Source: Sphingomonas naphthae
GTDB taxonomy: Bacteria > Pseudomonadota > Alphaproteobacteria > Sphingomonadales > Sphingomonadaceae
DNA length: 64,000 bases
NCBI RefSeq assembly: GCF_028607085.1
Contig: NZ_CP117411.1
Coordinates: 3,362,501-3,426,500, forward strand
Reading direction: 5' to 3'
The notes below the pieces were generated by a model, which saw only the letters and a list, made by a program, of their open reading frames with translations, was not told the DNA's origin and made no database searches. Positions 20,334 to 32,081 of the stretch are shown piece after piece. The position numbers and the translations under genes are program-made. Position 1 is the stretch's first letter; the number at the start of each line of letters is the position of its first letter.

Positions 20334-21617
20334 TCAGCCCTTGCGGAAGCGCGCCACGAAGAAGCCATCGGCCCCACCGGCGTCCGCCAGCGTGCCCGGC
20401 AGCACCCGCACCCGACCGGCCGCGTCGGGCGCGAAACCCTCGGGCAATTCCTCTTGCGCCACCGGATCGGCGATGAAGCCGGGATGGCTGGCCAAGAAAG
20501 CGTCGGTCACGCCCTCGCCCTCGGCGGGCTCCAGCGAGCAGACCGAATAGATCAAGGTGCCCCCCGGCTTCAGCGCGTCGGCGGCGCGGGCGAGCATCGC
20601 GCTCTGCCGCTCGGCCAGTCCCTCGATCGCGCGCGGGCGCACCCGGTGCAGCACGTCCGGGTGGCGGCGGAAGATGCCGGTGGCCGAACAGGGCGCGTCG
20701 AGCAGCACCGCATCGACCGGCTCGGGCGGCGCGAAGGTCAGCGCGTCGGCGGTGACGCATTTGGCCTGGAGCCGCGTGCGGGCAAGATTCTCGCGCACCC
20801 GCTTCAGCCGCGCCTCGACCAGATCGATCGCGCGCACCGACCAGCCGGCGGCCGCCAGTTGCAGCGTCTTGCCGCCGGGCGCGGCGCACAGGTCGATCGC
20901 ATGGCGGCCCTTGCCGACGCCCAGCAGGCGCGCGGGCAAAGTGGCGGAGATATCCTGCACCCACCAGGCGCCGTCGGCGTAACCGGGCAGGTCGGGCACC
21001 GACGATCCGGCGGGGATGCGGACATGGCCGGGGGCGAGGCTCACGCCCTCCAGCCGCTCGGCCCATTCGGCAGTGACGGCGGGATCGCGCCCGGCATCGC
21101 GCAAGGTGATATCGATCGGCGGCGGCGCGGCGATCGCCCGCGCGGCGGCCTCGGCCATGCCGTCGCCCCACGCTTCCGCCCAGCGCAGCGCGACGGCGGC
21201 GGGCAGCGAGGGGGTGGGGGGCAGTTGCGCGCCGCTCCGCATCAGGCTGCCGAACACGCCATGCACCAGCCGCTTGGGGCCGCCATCGACCAGCGGCAGC
21301 ACCGTCGAGATGGCGGCATGTTGCGGCGTGCCGAGCGCCAGCGGCTGGATCAGCGCGATGCGCAGCGCGGTGCGCGCCTTGGCGTCGTCGGGCAGCGGCT
21401 TGGCGGTCGCGCCGTCGATCAGCGCATCCAGATCGGGCAGACGGCGCAGCACCTCGGCGGCGATGGCGTGGGCGAAGGCGCGGTCGTCGCCGCGCTCGAT
21501 GTCGCGCGTGGCCGACGCCAGCGCGCTTTCCAGCGGCAGGCCCTTGCGGAGAACCGCGTCGAGCAGGCGCAGCGCGGCGCGGCGGGCGGCGGTGCCGGGG
21601 GGATCGGTGTCGGCCAT
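20334..21617 (-). CDS. rsmB: RsmB-type rRNA (cytosine-C5) methyltransferase
   Basis: A 427-residue protein with an N-terminal NusB-like RNA-binding domain (about 8-135) and a C-terminal SAM methyltransferase. The SAM loop is DLCAAPGGKT (242-251). The two catalytic cysteines of m5C methyltransferases are C310 (DAPCSATG) and C360 (YSVCSLEP). It should methylate C967 of 16S rRNA or an equivalent site. htpX lies 36 nt upstream on the same strand, a pairing common in alphaproteobacteria. Confidence 0.93.
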   Translation of the reverse strand: MADTDPPGTAARRAALRLLDAVLRKGLPLESALASATRDIERGDDRAFAHAIAAEVLRRLPDLDALIDGATAKPLPDDAKARTALRIALIQPLALGTPQHAAISTVLPLVDGGPKRLVHGVFGSLMRSGAQLPPTPSLPAAVALRWAEAWGDGMAEAAARAIAAPPPIDITLRDAGRDPAVTAEWAERLEGVSLAPGHVRIPAGSSVPDLPGYADGAWWVQDISATLPARLLGVGKGRHAIDLCAAPGGKTLQLAAAGWSVRAIDLVEARLKRVRENLARTRLQAKCVTADALTFAPPEPVDAVLLDAPCSATGIFRRHPDVLHRVRPRAIEGLAERQSAMLARAADALKPGGTLIYSVCSLEPAEGEGVTDAFLASHPGFIADPVAQEELPEGFAPDAAGRVRVLPGTLADAGGADGFFVARFRKG

Positions 21618-21653
21618 CAGGCGGTAAGGGGTCGGGTCACGCCCGCCCCTCTA

Positions 21654-22601
21654 TCAGCGCGAGCGGTTCGGATCGAGCGCGCTCGTCCGGCGCGGACGCG
21701 ATGGTGCCGGCGAGGCCATCGGGCGCAGCGCGGAGCGGCGCGCCGGAGCGGCGGGCCGGCCGATCGCCGGCGCGGGCATCGTCTCGGCGATCCGGCGCAG
21801 CGCCTCGATGCGGTTGGCGGTCGCGGGGTGGGTGGCGAACAGGCTGTCGCCGTCGCCGCCGGGCACGATATACAGCTGCGCCGTCGCCGGCAGGCGTCGC
21901 GTCACCGGATTGGGGATGCGCGCCGCCGCTTCGGAGAGCTTGGCCAGCGCCGAGGCCAGCGCGCGCGGGTTGCCCGAAATCTCGGCGCCGGCCTTGTCGG
22001 CCCCATATTCGCGGTGGCGGCTGATCGCGAGCTGCACGATCATCGCCGCGAAGGGCGCCACCAGCACCGCCAGCAGCCCGGCCACCATCCCCTGCCGATC
22101 GCGCCCGCCGCCGAACATCAACCCGAAATTGGCGAGCATCGAAATGGCGCCCGCGATCGTCGCGGTCATCGTCATGACGAGCGTGTCGCGGTTGCGGACA
22201 TGGCCCAATTCGTGCGCCATCACGCCGGCGATCTCCTCCTTCGTCAGCAGGCCGAGCAGGCCCGTCGTCGCGGCGACGGCGGCGTGCGCCGGGTCGCGCC
22301 CGGTGGCGAAGGCGTTGGGATGGGGCGAATCGATCACATAGACACGCGGGTGGGGCAGGCCGGCGCGGTCGGCCAGATCGTGCACCAGCCCGACCAGTTC
22401 GGGGCAGGACCGGCGGTCCACTTCACGCGCGCCGTGCATCGACAGCACGATGCGATCGGCGTTCCAGAAAGTGACGAGGTTCATCCCCGCCGCCACGACC
22501 AGCGCGATCACCGCGCCGCTCGGCCCGCCCAGGGTCAGGCCGAGCGCCATGAACAGCGCCGTCATCGTGGCGAGCAACATCGTGGTGCGTAAGCGATTCA
22601 T
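21654..22601 (-). CDS. htpX: Zinc metalloprotease HtpX
   Basis: A 315-residue inner-membrane M48 metalloprotease that takes part in membrane protein quality control. There are two N-terminal helices (about 5-45), the zinc motif HELGH at 130-134 ([12 protein letters not shown]), two more helices near 145-185, and the third ligand region [13 protein letters not shown] Pro/Arg/Ala-rich cytoplasmic tail after about residue 275 is longer than in E. coli. It is the first gene of the htpX-rsmB pair and is divergent from the DUF1674 gene. Confidence 0.94.
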   Translation of the reverse strand: MNRLRTTMLLATMTALFMALGLTLGGPSGAVIALVVAAGMNLVTFWNADRIVLSMHGAREVDRRSCPELVGLVHDLADRAGLPHPRVYVIDSPHPNAFATGRDPAHAAVAATTGLLGLLTKEEIAGVMAHELGHVRNRDTLVMTMTATIAGAISMLANFGLMFGGGRDRQGMVAGLLAVLVAPFAAMIVQLAISRHREYGADKAGAEISGNPRALASALAKLSEAAARIPNPVTRRLPATAQLYIVPGGDGDSLFATHPATANRIEALRRIAETMPAPAIGRPAAPARRSALRPMASPAPSRPRRTSALDPNRSR

Positions 22602-22689
22602 ATTGCGGCTGAAACCCGTGAACCCTCTCCGGGCGTTGATGTGGGAAGGCCATCGGCCTAAATCAATCGCTCCAGATCGGAGGCACCTG

Positions 22690-22878
22690 ATGACGCGCCA
22701 GCCGGGCCAACGCCCGCCCCATGTGAAGCCGCCGGCTAATCTCAGCCCCAGCCCCCCCGTGCCCGTGCCCGAGGATGTGGCGCGCGACCCGGACGAACCC
22801 TCCTACGCCAACCGGCAGGGCGTCGATCCGGTGCGCTACGGCGATTGGGAATCGAAGGGCATCGCCATCGATTTTTGA
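22690..22878 (+). CDS. DUF1674 / SDH assembly factor 4-like protein
   Basis: A 62-residue protein ending in [22 protein letters not shown], the DUF1674 signature shared with mitochondrial SDHAF4, which helps mature the flavoprotein subunit of succinate dehydrogenase. The N-terminus is proline-rich and disordered. GGAGG lies 7 nt before the ATG. It is transcribed divergently from htpX and converges on etfA. The role is inferred from the family. Confidence 0.88.
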   Translation: MTRQPGQRPPHVKPPANLSPSPPVPVPEDVARDPDEPSYANRQGVDPVRYGDWESKGIAIDF

Positions 22879-22908
22879 ACGATGGTTCGGAAGAAGAAGG
22901 AAGATCGG

Positions 22909-23037
22909 TTCACGCGGAGACGCGGAGAGAAGAAGGAATGAGATGGGACGTGGCTCATCGGCCGAACCCGATCCTCCAACCTGCGGGAGCCACGTTCCGA
23001 TAAACTCTTCCTTCTTCTCTCCGCGCCTCCGCGTGAA
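22909..23037. repeat. Long imperfect palindrome between DUF1674 gene and etfA
   Basis: The two ends (about 22909-22941 and 23005-23037) are complementary at about 30 of 33 positions, beginning TTCACGCGGAG and ending CTCCGCGTGAA. A second inner pair (GGGACGTGGCTC with GAGCCACGTTCC) extends the structure. It sits at a convergent 3' junction just before the etfA terminator. It codes for nothing visible and looks like a miniature palindromic element. Confidence 0.85.
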
Positions 23038-23077
23038 CAAAAAAGGGCGCGGACATCTCGATCCGCGCCCTTTTCTC
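23038..23077 (-). terminator. Intrinsic terminator of etfBA
   Basis: A perfect 13-bp stem (23041-23053 with 23062-23074) ends in a run of six T on the minus strand. It lies 17 nt after the etfA stop. With A/T runs on both sides it could also stop rightward transcripts. Confidence 0.92.
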
Positions 23078-23094
23078 TATCCGTAACAGGCCGA

Positions 23095-24024
23095 TCAGAG
23101 CTTGCCGGTGAGTTCCGGTACGATCTTGAAGAGATCGCCGACGAGGCCGATGTCGGCGACCTGGAAGATCGGGGCGTCCTCGTCCTTGTTGATGGCGATG
23201 ATGGTCTTCGAATCCTTCATGCCGGCGAGGTGCTGGATCGCACCCGAGATGCCGACCGCGACATACACTTCCGGCGCCACGATCTTGCCGGTCTGGCCGA
23301 CCTGATAGTCGTTCGGCGCATAGCCCGCGTCGACCGCCGCGCGGCTCGCGCCGACACCGGCGCCGAGCTTGTCGGCCAGCGGATCGATCACCGCGTGGAA
23401 CTGCTCCTCGCTGCCGAGAGCGCGACCGCCCGAGACGATGATCTTGGCCGAGGTCAGCTCCGGCCGCTCCGACTTGGCGATCTCGGCGCCCGCGAAGGTC
23501 GAGAGCCCGCTGTCGCCCACGCCCGAGACGGCCTCGACACTGGCCGAGCCACCCTCGCGGCCCGCCTTGTCGAACGCCGTGCCGCGCACGGTGATGACCT
23601 TCTTCGCATCGCTCGACTTGACGGTGGCGATGGCGTTGCCGGCGTAGATCGGCCGGGTGAAGGTGTCGGCGCTCTCGACCGAGAGGATATCGCTGATCTG
23701 CATCACATCGAGCAGCGCCGCGACGCGCGGGGCGATGTTCTTGCCGTTGGAGGTCGCCGGCGCCACGAAGGCATCGTGGTCGCCCATCAGGCCGACGATC
23801 AGCGGCGCGACATTCTCCGGCAGCGCGTGCGCATAGGCCGCGGCGTCGGCGAGCAGCACCTTGGCGACGCCCGCGATCTTGCCGGCGGCATCGGCGACGG
23901 CGGCGACGCCCTCGCCCGCGACCAGCGCATGGACGTCGCCCAGCTTGGCGGCGGCGGTGACGGCCGACAAGGTGGCGTCCTTCACGGCCCCGCCATCATG
24001 CTCGACCCAGACGAGGACGCTCAT
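23095..24024 (-). CDS. etfA: Electron transfer flavoprotein subunit alpha
   Basis: A 309-residue subunit that carries the FAD of ETF and passes electrons from acyl-CoA dehydrogenases to ETF-quinone oxidoreductase. The C-terminal FAD domain shows [15 protein letters not shown] (about 195-209), [33 protein letters not shown] (about 233-265) and [11 protein letters not shown]. It overlaps etfB by 4 nt (ATGA). Confidence 0.96.
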   Translation of the reverse strand: MSVLVWVEHDGGAVKDATLSAVTAAAKLGDVHALVAGEGVAAVADAAGKIAGVAKVLLADAAAYAHALPENVAPLIVGLMGDHDAFVAPATSNGKNIAPRVAALLDVMQISDILSVESADTFTRPIYAGNAIATVKSSDAKKVITVRGTAFDKAGREGGSASVEAVSGVGDSGLSTFAGAEIAKSERPELTSAKIIVSGGRALGSEEQFHAVIDPLADKLGAGVGASRAAVDAGYAPNDYQVGQTGKIVAPEVYVAVGISGAIQHLAGMKDSKTIIAINKDEDAPIFQVADIGLVGDLFKIVPELTGKL

Positions 24025-24770
24025 GCCGCCACTCCCATATTCTTCAGTTTCGCCACCAGTTCATCGACATCGGCGACCTTCACGCCGGCGACCCGCTTGG
24101 GCGGCTCGACCACCGTCACCGTCGTGAGACGCGGGGTCACGTCCACGCCGTAATCGGCGGGGGTCTTCTGCGCCAAGGGCTTGGACTTGGCCTTCATGAT
24201 GTTCGGCAGGCTCGCATAGCGCGGCTCGTTGAGGCGCAGGTCGGTCGTCACGATGGCCGGCAGCGCCAGCGTCACCGTCTCGAGCCCGCCATCGACCTCG
24301 CGCGTCACCGACACTTGCTCGCCCGACACCTCGACCTTCGAGGCGAAGGTGCCCTGCGGCCGCCCGGTCAGCGCCGCCAGCATCTGGCCGGTCTGGTTGC
24401 TGTCGTCGTCGATCGCCTGCTTGCCCAGGATCACGAGACCCGGCCGCTCCTCGTCGACGATGCCCTTCAGGATCTTGGCCACCGCCAGCGGCTCGACATC
24501 GCCCTCGTTCACCACCAGGATCGCGCGATCCGCACCCATCGCCAGCGCCGTGCGCAGCGTCTCCTGCGCCTTGGCCACACCGATCGAGACCGCCACGACC
24601 TCCGTCGCGACACCCTTCTCGCGCAGACGGATCGCCTCTTCCACCGCAATCTCGTCGAACGGGTTCATCGACATCTTCACGTTCGCAAGATCGACGCCCG
24701 AACCGTCCATCTTCACGCGCGGCTTCACATTGTAATCGATCACCCGCTTCACGGGCACCAATACCTTCAT
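24021..24770 (-). CDS. etfB: Electron transfer flavoprotein subunit beta
   Basis: A 249-residue subunit that binds AMP and partners EtfA. Visible family blocks: [31 protein letters not shown] (about 36-50), and the recognition-loop-like region near [25 protein letters not shown] (about 185-210). AGGAGA precedes the ATG. It begins 160 nt after sucC, on the same strand, with a strong hairpin in between. Confidence 0.96.
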   Translation of the reverse strand: MKVLVPVKRVIDYNVKPRVKMDGSGVDLANVKMSMNPFDEIAVEEAIRLREKGVATEVVAVSIGVAKAQETLRTALAMGADRAILVVNEGDVEPLAVAKILKGIVDEERPGLVILGKQAIDDDSNQTGQMLAALTGRPQGTFASKVEVSGEQVSVTREVDGGLETVTLALPAIVTTDLRLNEPRYASLPNIMKAKSKPLAQKTPADYGVDVTPRLTTVTVVEPPKRVAGVKVADVDELVAKLKNMGVAA

Positions 24771-24882
24771 GACCGATCTCTCCTAGAACCAGAGGTGGGC
24801 GAGCGACCGACCCTGACGGTCTGCCCGAAAACCCGATGGGATTGGCTTTTGCCATTCCCCGCCATCGGGCTGGAACGCAAAT

Positions 24883-24915
24883 GCGAAGTTGCGGATTTGC
24901 AAACCGCAACTTCGC
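24883..24915. terminator. Hairpin between sucC and etfB
   Basis: A perfect 12-bp stem (24883-24894 with 24904-24915) around a 9-nt loop, 15 nt beyond the sucC stop. The stem base is extended by AATGCGAA/TTCGCATT. No strong T-run follows, so it may attenuate or stabilise rather than fully stop transcription into etfB. Confidence 0.7.
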
Positions 24916-24930
24916 TTCGCATTGGCGGAT

Positions 24931-26130
<1,200 letters not shown>

Positions 26131-26260
26131 GGCGTGTTGCTACCCCTGAGTCCGTGGAAAGGTGGTCGCGGGCGGCTAAAGCATGGAACGGCGCCACAGG
26201 GCAACCCGCCCCACGCAATAGCACCTTGGTGCGGCGCGGGCCGCCGGTTATGGGCGTGGC

Positions 26261-26761
26261 ATGTCGTGGCCGTTCGCCGTTCTTTTATGTCTCGCCACCA
26301 TCGCCGGCATGGAGGCGTTCGCCTATGCCGCGCACCGCTGGGTGATGCACGGGCCGGGCTGGTTCCTCCACGCCAGCCACCATGCCCCGCGCACCGGAAA
26401 CTGGGAGCTGAACGATCTCTACGCGGTGATCTTCGCGGTGCCGTCGTTCGTGCTGATCCTGGGCGGGGTGCAATTGGGCTGGTGGCCGGGCTGCACCTGG
26501 ATCGGCGCGGGGATCGCGGCCTATGGCGCGATCTATTTCGGCTTCCACGACGTGATCGTCCACCGGCGTCTCGCCCACCGCTACGTCCCGCGCTCCCCCT
26601 ATATGAAGCGCATCGTGCAGGCGCACCGGCTGCACCATGTGGTGGAGACCAAGGAGGGCACGGTGAGCTTCGGCTTCCTCGTGGCGCCAAGGCCCGAGGT
26701 GCTGAAGGCGGAACTGGCGCGGCGCCGCCACGCCGGGGTGCGGGCGGCGCGGGGGCGGTAG
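26261..26761 (+). CDS. crtZ: Beta-carotene hydroxylase
   Basis: A 166-residue membrane di-iron hydroxylase of the sterol-desaturase/CrtZ family. Four histidine clusters are visible: His25/His30 (HRWVMH), His37/40/41 (HASHH), His96/His101 (HDVIVH) and His122/125/126 (HRLHH). Helices lie near 5-25, 52-72 and 78-96. It would add 3- and 3'-hydroxyls to beta-carotene rings, giving zeaxanthin on the way to the yellow xanthophylls of sphingomonads. No other carotenoid gene is nearby. It is divergent from sucC. Confidence 0.93.
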   Translation: MSWPFAVLLCLATIAGMEAFAYAAHRWVMHGPGWFLHASHHAPRTGNWELNDLYAVIFAVPSFVLILGGVQLGWWPGCTWIGAGIAAYGAIYFGFHDVIVHRRLAHRYVPRSPYMKRIVQAHRLHHVVETKEGTVSFGFLVAPRPEVLKAELARRRHAGVRAARGR

Positions 26762-26774
26762 TCCCGCCTGGTGC

Positions 26775-27881
26775 TCAGGCCGGAACCGGCGCTTCGGCCG
26801 CGATCAGACGCTCGCGCTTCAGATCGGCCCAGAAGGCGGCGGGTACGGCGGTCCGCATCGAATCGGCATTCTGCGCGGCCTGCGTCGCCGATCGCGCGCC
26901 GGGGATGATCGCCGACACCACCGGATGGGCGGCGGCGAACTGGAGCGCGGCGGTGCGCAGACCAGTGCCGTGGCGCTGCGCCACCGCCGCGATCCGCGCG
27001 CGGCGATCGAGGATGTCGGTGGGCACCTCGCGCTTGTAGTTGAACCGCTCGCCGCCCGCGAGGAAGCCGTCGTTGAGCGGCGCGCCGACCACGATCGACG
27101 CGCCGCGCCGCGCCGCCACCGGCATCAGGCGGGTGAGCGCCGCCTCATGCTTCACGATCGAATATTGGGTGGCGGACAGGATGATGTCCGGGTCCGCCGC
27201 CTCGAACGCCGCCAGCGCCGGCTCCAGCGTGTTGACGCCCAGCCCCCACGCCTTGATGAGCCCCTCCTTCCGCATCCGGGTCAGCTCGGGCATGGCGCCC
27301 TTGATCGCCTGTGCCAGATAGTCCTTCCAGCGCGGCCCCATGTCGGCATTGTCGGGCGACACGTCGTGGATGAAGACGATGTCGAGCCGCGAGACGCCGA
27401 GCCGCTGGAGGCTGTCCTCGATCGAGCGGCGCGTGCCCTCCGCGCTGTAATCATAGACGTGGCGGAAGGGCGGCACCTCGGCCCAATTGCCCACCTTGGT
27501 GCCCGCTACCGCCTGATCGGGCCGCAGCAGCCGGCCGACCTTGGTGGAAAGCGTGAAGCTGTCGCGATCCCGGCCGTCGAAGAAGGTGCCGAAGCGCCGC
27601 TCGGACAGGCCGAGGCCATACCAGGGCGAGGTGTCGAAATAGCGCACGCCCTCGTCCCACGCCGCCTGCAACGCGCCCATCGCCTGTTCGGGCGAGGTGA
27701 CGACGTGATTGCTGCCGACCTGCGTGCCGCCCATGCCGAGCCGCCCTGCCGGGCGGAAGCGGCCGCCCTCGACCGGGGCATTGGCGGGGAGCGGCCCGGC
27801 GGGCGCGCGGGCGGCGGCGGGCATCGCCGACAGCGCGGCGAGGCCGGCGGCGCCGGTGAGGAAATGGCGGCGGTCGGTCAT
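26775..27881 (-). CDS. Aldo/keto reductase with Tat-like signal
   Basis: A 368-residue aldo/keto reductase. The N-terminus MTDRRHFLTGAAGLAAL looks like a twin-arginine signal, so the enzyme is probably exported folded with cofactor. Catalytic-region motifs are YFDTSPWYGLGLSERR (about 88-103), DIVFIHDV (about 165-172), and LQFAAAHPVVSAIIPGARS near the C-terminus. The fold suggests an NADP(H)-dependent galactose/pyridoxal dehydrogenase-like member. GGAG precedes the ATG at 27881. It ends 13 nt from the convergent crtZ. Confidence 0.87.
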   Translation of the reverse strand: MTDRRHFLTGAAGLAALSAMPAAARAPAGPLPANAPVEGGRFRPAGRLGMGGTQVGSNHVVTSPEQAMGALQAAWDEGVRYFDTSPWYGLGLSERRFGTFFDGRDRDSFTLSTKVGRLLRPDQAVAGTKVGNWAEVPPFRHVYDYSAEGTRRSIEDSLQRLGVSRLDIVFIHDVSPDNADMGPRWKDYLAQAIKGAMPELTRMRKEGLIKAWGLGVNTLEPALAAFEAADPDIILSATQYSIVKHEAALTRLMPVAARRGASIVVGAPLNDGFLAGGERFNYKREVPTDILDRRARIAAVAQRHGTGLRTAALQFAAAHPVVSAIIPGARSATQAAQNADSMRTAVPAAFWADLKRERLIAAEAPVPA

Positions 27882-27962
27882 GGGACATATCTCCGGCTGC
27901 GGCGCGACGGGCGCACCGAGGTTCACCCGGCGGAGAAAGCGTGAGCGGCTGGGACGGGGCCG

Positions 27963-28008
27963 TGACAAATCATGTCCTGGATTGCGTTTTCAGGCGGCAT
28001 GATTGTCA
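27963..28008. repeat. Inverted repeat after holA
   Basis: TGACAAATCATG and CATGATTGTCA are complementary with one bulged base, around a loop of 23 nt. It lies just after the holA stop and before the aldo/keto reductase promoter region, so it could terminate the leuS operon or be a regulatory site. Confidence 0.5.
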
Positions 28009-28013
28009 GTTTC

Positions 28014-29039
28014 TTATCGCAACCTTTGCGCGTGCCGTGCGATGGCGATCAGTTCCTCGTCGAGCAGCACCGTGCCCACCGTGCCGCTCGCCTTGATCTG
28101 GCGTTCGGCCGCGCCCAGCCGGTCGATGGCGCGGGCGATCGCCTCCGGGGTCCAGCGCGACAGCTGCGCCTGCACCTCGTCCTTCTCCTTCCAGAAGATC
28201 GCCTTGCCCGATGTCGCCATCACGCCCGACAGCGTCTCGCCATTCGCCATCTGCGCGCGCAGGCCGCCGAGCAGCATCAGCCGGCGGAGCAAGGCGCGGG
28301 CGACGGGGATGCCGGCGATGCCCTCGGTGCCGAGCCGGGCCATTTCGCGATCGGCGTCGGCGGGCCGGCCGGACAGGACCGCGCCGACCAGCCGGCTGAG
28401 ATCGCCCTCGTCGAGCGCGGCGCCGAGATCGTCGAGCGCCTCATGATCGATCTCGCCCGGCCGATCGGGCGCGGCATCGGCGTAGAGCGCGAGCTTCTCG
28501 ATCTCCTGCGCCAGCAAGGCGCGGTCTCCGTTGGTGGCCTTGGCGAGCCGCTGGGCGACGTCGGGGCGGATCATCAGCCCGGCGTCGCGCGCCATCTGCT
28601 GCGCCAGCCGATCGGCATCGGCCCCCTCGGGCGCGTAGCTGGCGAACACCAGCACCGCCGGGCTGGCCAGCGCCAGCTTGAGCAGCTTGGAATCCTTGCG
28701 CAGATTGCCCGCGACCATCGCCACCGGATTGCCGGCGGCCGACGCCTCCAGCAGCGCCTCGACGGCGGGCAGGCTCTCGTCACCGGCATTCTCGACGCGG
28801 ATCCAGCGCGGATCGCCGAACAGCGAGATGGCCGCCGCCTGATCGGCCAGCGCGGCGGGGTCGGCGCGCAATTCGCCGCCCGTCAGGTCGATCCGCTCCG
28901 CGCCGCCGCCGACGGCCTTGGCCAGCCGCCCGGCTAGCGCCGCCGATCCCGATTCGTCGGGGCCGTAGAGCAGGAACAGGCGGACGTCCGCATCCGCCCG
29001 ATCGAGCGCGCGCTCGATCTGCGGGCGGGTCGCCTTCAC
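28014..29039 (-). CDS. holA: DNA polymerase III subunit delta
   Basis: Delta opens the sliding clamp as part of the clamp loader. The product is 341 residues, the normal length. The N-terminus [15 protein letters not shown] and LFLLYGPDESGSAAL (a degenerate P-loop, as in delta subunits) and the region WKEKDEVQAQLSRW fit alphaproteobacterial HolA. The start is a GTG overlapping the lptE stop (GTGA). It is the last gene of DUF3576-leuS-lptE-holA. Confidence 0.93.
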   Translation of the reverse strand: MKATRPQIERALDRADADVRLFLLYGPDESGSAALAGRLAKAVGGGAERIDLTGGELRADPAALADQAAAISLFGDPRWIRVENAGDESLPAVEALLEASAAGNPVAMVAGNLRKDSKLLKLALASPAVLVFASYAPEGADADRLAQQMARDAGLMIRPDVAQRLAKATNGDRALLAQEIEKLALYADAAPDRPGEIDHEALDDLGAALDEGDLSRLVGAVLSGRPADADREMARLGTEGIAGIPVARALLRRLMLLGGLRAQMANGETLSGVMATSGKAIFWKEKDEVQAQLSRWTPEAIARAIDRLGAAERQIKASGTVGTVLLDEELIAIARHAQRLR

Positions 29040-29557
29040 TTGTTGGCCGGGGCGCCGCCCTGATCGGAGCCGGTGCGCTCCATGTAGAGCGCGATGCGCG
29101 ACACGATCTGGTCGGCCACCTCGGTCACCAGCCGCTCCTCGATCGTCTGTTCGGCGGCGATGGTGGCATATTCGGAACCCACCACGTCGAGACCCGCGTC
29201 CGATCCGGCGGTGGCGTCGAGCAGCACCTGCCCGCGCGCGGCATCGACCAGCCGGTAACGCGCGCGCAGGGTGCGCCGCTCGCGGGTGACGGCGCTGTCG
29301 GCGCGCACGCCGAAGCCCTGGATATTGTCGTCCAGCTCGATCTCCAGCCGGAAGCGCGCGGGCGCGCCCTCGGGCCGGTGGAGGCGATCGGCCAGCGCAT
29401 GGCTCATCAGCCAGCCGTTGCGGTTGGGCATCGACTGCACCTCGATCGCCGCCAGCGACCGCGCCACCGGGCTGGCCGAGCCGCCCGAATAGAGCGGGCG
29501 CAGGCCGCAGCCGGTGAGGGCGAGGGAGATTGCGGCAAGGGCGGCGAGTCGCTTCAT
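29036..29557 (-). CDS. lptE: LPS-assembly lipoprotein LptE
   Basis: A 173-residue outer-membrane lipoprotein that plugs LptD for lipopolysaccharide export. The signal peptide ends at the lipobox LTG-Cys17, followed by GLRPLYSGG, typical of alphaproteobacterial LptE. It overlaps leuS by 4 nt (ATGA) and holA by 4 nt (GTGA), the conserved leuS-lptE-holA order. Confidence 0.92.
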   Translation of the reverse strand: MKRLAALAAISLALTGCGLRPLYSGGSASPVARSLAAIEVQSMPNRNGWLMSHALADRLHRPEGAPARFRLEIELDDNIQGFGVRADSAVTRERRTLRARYRLVDAARGQVLLDATAGSDAGLDVVGSEYATIAAEQTIEERLVTEVADQIVSRIALYMERTGSDQGGAPANK

Positions 29558-32061
29558 GCGACGAGGTTTACCAGACGATCGGGCACCACGATGATCTTCT
29601 TCGGCGTCTTGCCCTCCAGCAGGCGCAGCACCTTGTCCGATCCCATCGCCAGCGCCTCCAGCGTGGGCTTGTCGGTGCCCTTGGGCGCGGTCAGCGTGTC
29701 GCGCAGCTTGCCGTTGACCTGGATGGCGATGGTCACCTCGTCGTCCACCAGCAGCGCCGGATCATGTTCGGGCCACGGCGCATTGGCGATCAGGCCCGCT
29801 TCGCCGCGATCCTCCCACGCCTGTTCGGCGAGGTGCGGGATCATCGGCGAGGAGAGCAGCAGCAGCGTGCGGATCGCCGCCTCGCGGCTGGCCGAGGGCG
29901 CGGCCTTCTCGATCGCGTTGACCAGCCCATAGAGCTTAGCGACCGCCTTGTTGAACGACAGTGCCTCGATATCGGCGGCGATGCCGGCGATGGCGCGGTG
30001 GGTCTCGCGGTCGAGCGCCTTGTCCTCGCCCACGGCACCGCGCGGGGCCTGCGTGAGCTTCCAGACCCGCGCGGTGAAGCGCGCGCAGCCCTCGATGCCG
30101 GCGACGCTCCACGGCAGGTCGCGCTCGGGCGGGCTGTCGGAGAGCATGAAGAAGCGCACGGCGTCCGCGCCATGCTGGTCGAGGATCACATGCGGATCGA
30201 CGACATTCTTCTTCGATTTCGACATCTTCTCGACCCGGCCGACCGTCACCGGCTCGCCGGTCGCGATCACCCTGCCGCCGCTGATATCCTCTGGCGCCAG
30301 CCACTGGCCGGCGGGATCCTTGTAGGTCTCGTGCGTCACCATCCCCTGCGTGAACAGGCCGGTGAACGGCTCCTTGATCGAAATCTTGCCGATCCGCTCC
30401 AGCGCGCGCGTCCAGAAGCGGGCGTAGAGCAGGTGGAGGATCGCATGTTCGACCCCGCCGATATATTGCCCCACCGGCATCCAGCTTTCCGCCACCGCGC
30501 GGTCGAACGGCCGGTCGGCCGGCTGGCTGGCGAAGCGGATGAAATACCAGCTCGAATCCACGAACGTGTCGAGCGTGTCGGTCTCGCGCCGGGCGGGGGC
30601 GCCGCACGACGGGCAATCGACATGGCGCCACGTCGGATGGCGATCGAGCGGATTGCCCGGCACGTCGAAGCTGACATCCTCGGGCAGCACCACCGGCAGC
30701 TGATCCTGCGGCACCGCGACCGGGCCGCACGCCTCGCAATGGATGATCGGGATCGGCGTACCCCAGTAACGCTGGCGGCTGACGCCCCAGTCGCGCAGGC
30801 GGTACACCGTCGTGCCCTCGCCCCAGCCCTCGGCATCGGCGCGCGCGGCGACGGCGGCCTTGGCGTCCTCGATCGACATCCCGTCGAGGAAGCCCGAGTT
30901 CACGATCACGCCGGGGCCGGTATAGGCCTCGTCCTGGATCGGCGCGTTCGCCTCGTCGAGCGAGGGGGAGACGACGCGGGGCACCGGCAGCGCATATTTG
31001 CGCGCGAAATCCAGATCGCGCTGGTCGTGGCCCGGCACCGCCATGATCGCGCCGGTGCCATATTCCATCAGCACGAAATTCGCGATGAACAGCGGCAGGG
31101 TGCGATCGGGCACCAGCGGATGCTGGACCCGGAGGCCGGTGTCGAAGCCCTTCTTCTCGGCGGTCTCCACCTCGGCGGCGGCGGTGCCCGAGTGGCGACA
31201 TTCATCGACGAAGGCGGCAGCCAGCGGATCGCGCGCGGCGACGGCGCGGGCGATCGGATGCTCGGCCGCGACGGCGGCGAAGCTGGCCCCCATGATCGTG
31301 TCGGGCCGGGTGGTGAACACCTCGAAGCCGTCGATCTCGCCTTCCGGCGCCGCCAGCTTGAACGTGAACCGCAGGCCTTTCGACCGGCCGATCCAGTTTT
31401 CCTGCATCGTCCGCACCTTCTCGGGCCACTGGTCGAGACTCTTCAGCCCCTCCAGCAGTTCGTCGGCGAAATCGGTGATCTTCAGGAACCACTGGTTCAG
31501 CTTGCGCTTCTCGACCAGCGCGCCGGAGCGCCAGCCGCGCCCGTCGATCACCTGTTCGTTGGCCAGCACGGTCATGTCGACCGGATCCCAGTTCACCGCC
31601 GATTCGCGGCGATAGACGAGGCCCGCCTTGTACAGATCGAGGAACAGCGCCTGTTCCTGGCCGTAATAATCCGGCTCGCAGGTCGCCAGCTCGCGGCTCC
31701 AGTCGAGCGCGAAGCCGATCTTCTTGAGCGCGGTGCGCATCGCGGCGATGTTGGCGCGGGTCCAGTCGCCCGGATGGACGCCCTTTTCCATCGCGGCATT
31801 TTCGGCCGGCATGCCGAAGGCGTCCCACCCCATCGGGTGCAGCACCTCGAACCCCTTCATCCGCCGATAGCGCGCCAGCACGTCGCCCATCGTGTAATTG
31901 CGGACATGCCCCATGTGGATGCGCCCCGACGGATAGGGGAACATCTCCAGGACGTAGCTCTTCGGGCGCGGGCTGGCGTCGTCCGCGTGGAAAGTGCCTT
32001 CGGCTTCCCACCGTGCCTGCCAGTGCGCGTCGGCCGCCTTGTGGTCGAACCGCTCGCTCAT
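29554..32061 (-). CDS. leuS: Leucyl-tRNA synthetase
   Basis: A class I aminoacyl-tRNA synthetase of 835 residues. The HIGH motif is HMGH at 49-52 ([19 protein letters not shown]); KMSKS is at 612-616. The editing CP1 domain lies in the middle with [11 protein letters not shown] and [15 protein letters not shown]. The ATG at 32061 gives the usual [15 protein letters not shown]; the longer open frame upstream includes the DUF3576 gene in another phase. Confidence 0.97.
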   Translation of the reverse strand: MSERFDHKAADAHWQARWEAEGTFHADDASPRPKSYVLEMFPYPSGRIHMGHVRNYTMGDVLARYRRMKGFEVLHPMGWDAFGMPAENAAMEKGVHPGDWTRANIAAMRTALKKIGFALDWSRELATCEPDYYGQEQALFLDLYKAGLVYRRESAVNWDPVDMTVLANEQVIDGRGWRSGALVEKRKLNQWFLKITDFADELLEGLKSLDQWPEKVRTMQENWIGRSKGLRFTFKLAAPEGEIDGFEVFTTRPDTIMGASFAAVAAEHPIARAVAARDPLAAAFVDECRHSGTAAAEVETAEKKGFDTGLRVQHPLVPDRTLPLFIANFVLMEYGTGAIMAVPGHDQRDLDFARKYALPVPRVVSPSLDEANAPIQDEAYTGPGVIVNSGFLDGMSIEDAKAAVAARADAEGWGEGTTVYRLRDWGVSRQRYWGTPIPIIHCEACGPVAVPQDQLPVVLPEDVSFDVPGNPLDRHPTWRHVDCPSCGAPARRETDTLDTFVDSSWYFIRFASQPADRPFDRAVAESWMPVGQYIGGVEHAILHLLYARFWTRALERIGKISIKEPFTGLFTQGMVTHETYKDPAGQWLAPEDISGGRVIATGEPVTVGRVEKMSKSKKNVVDPHVILDQHGADAVRFFMLSDSPPERDLPWSVAGIEGCARFTARVWKLTQAPRGAVGEDKALDRETHRAIAGIAADIEALSFNKAVAKLYGLVNAIEKAAPSASREAAIRTLLLLSSPMIPHLAEQAWEDRGEAGLIANAPWPEHDPALLVDDEVTIAIQVNGKLRDTLTAPKGTDKPTLEALAMGSDKVLRLLEGKTPKKIIVVPDRLVNLVA

Positions 32062-32081
32062 GAAATCTCTACCCTTGGGTG

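Noticed and set aside
20187-22592. Long open frame on the plus strand opposite rsmB and htpX
   Set aside because: It spans two clear genes and an intergenic palindrome and has no domain pattern.
24061-24909. Second frame reading on the minus strand over etfB
   Set aside because: Out-of-phase reading of etfB with Gly/Arg/Asp composition.
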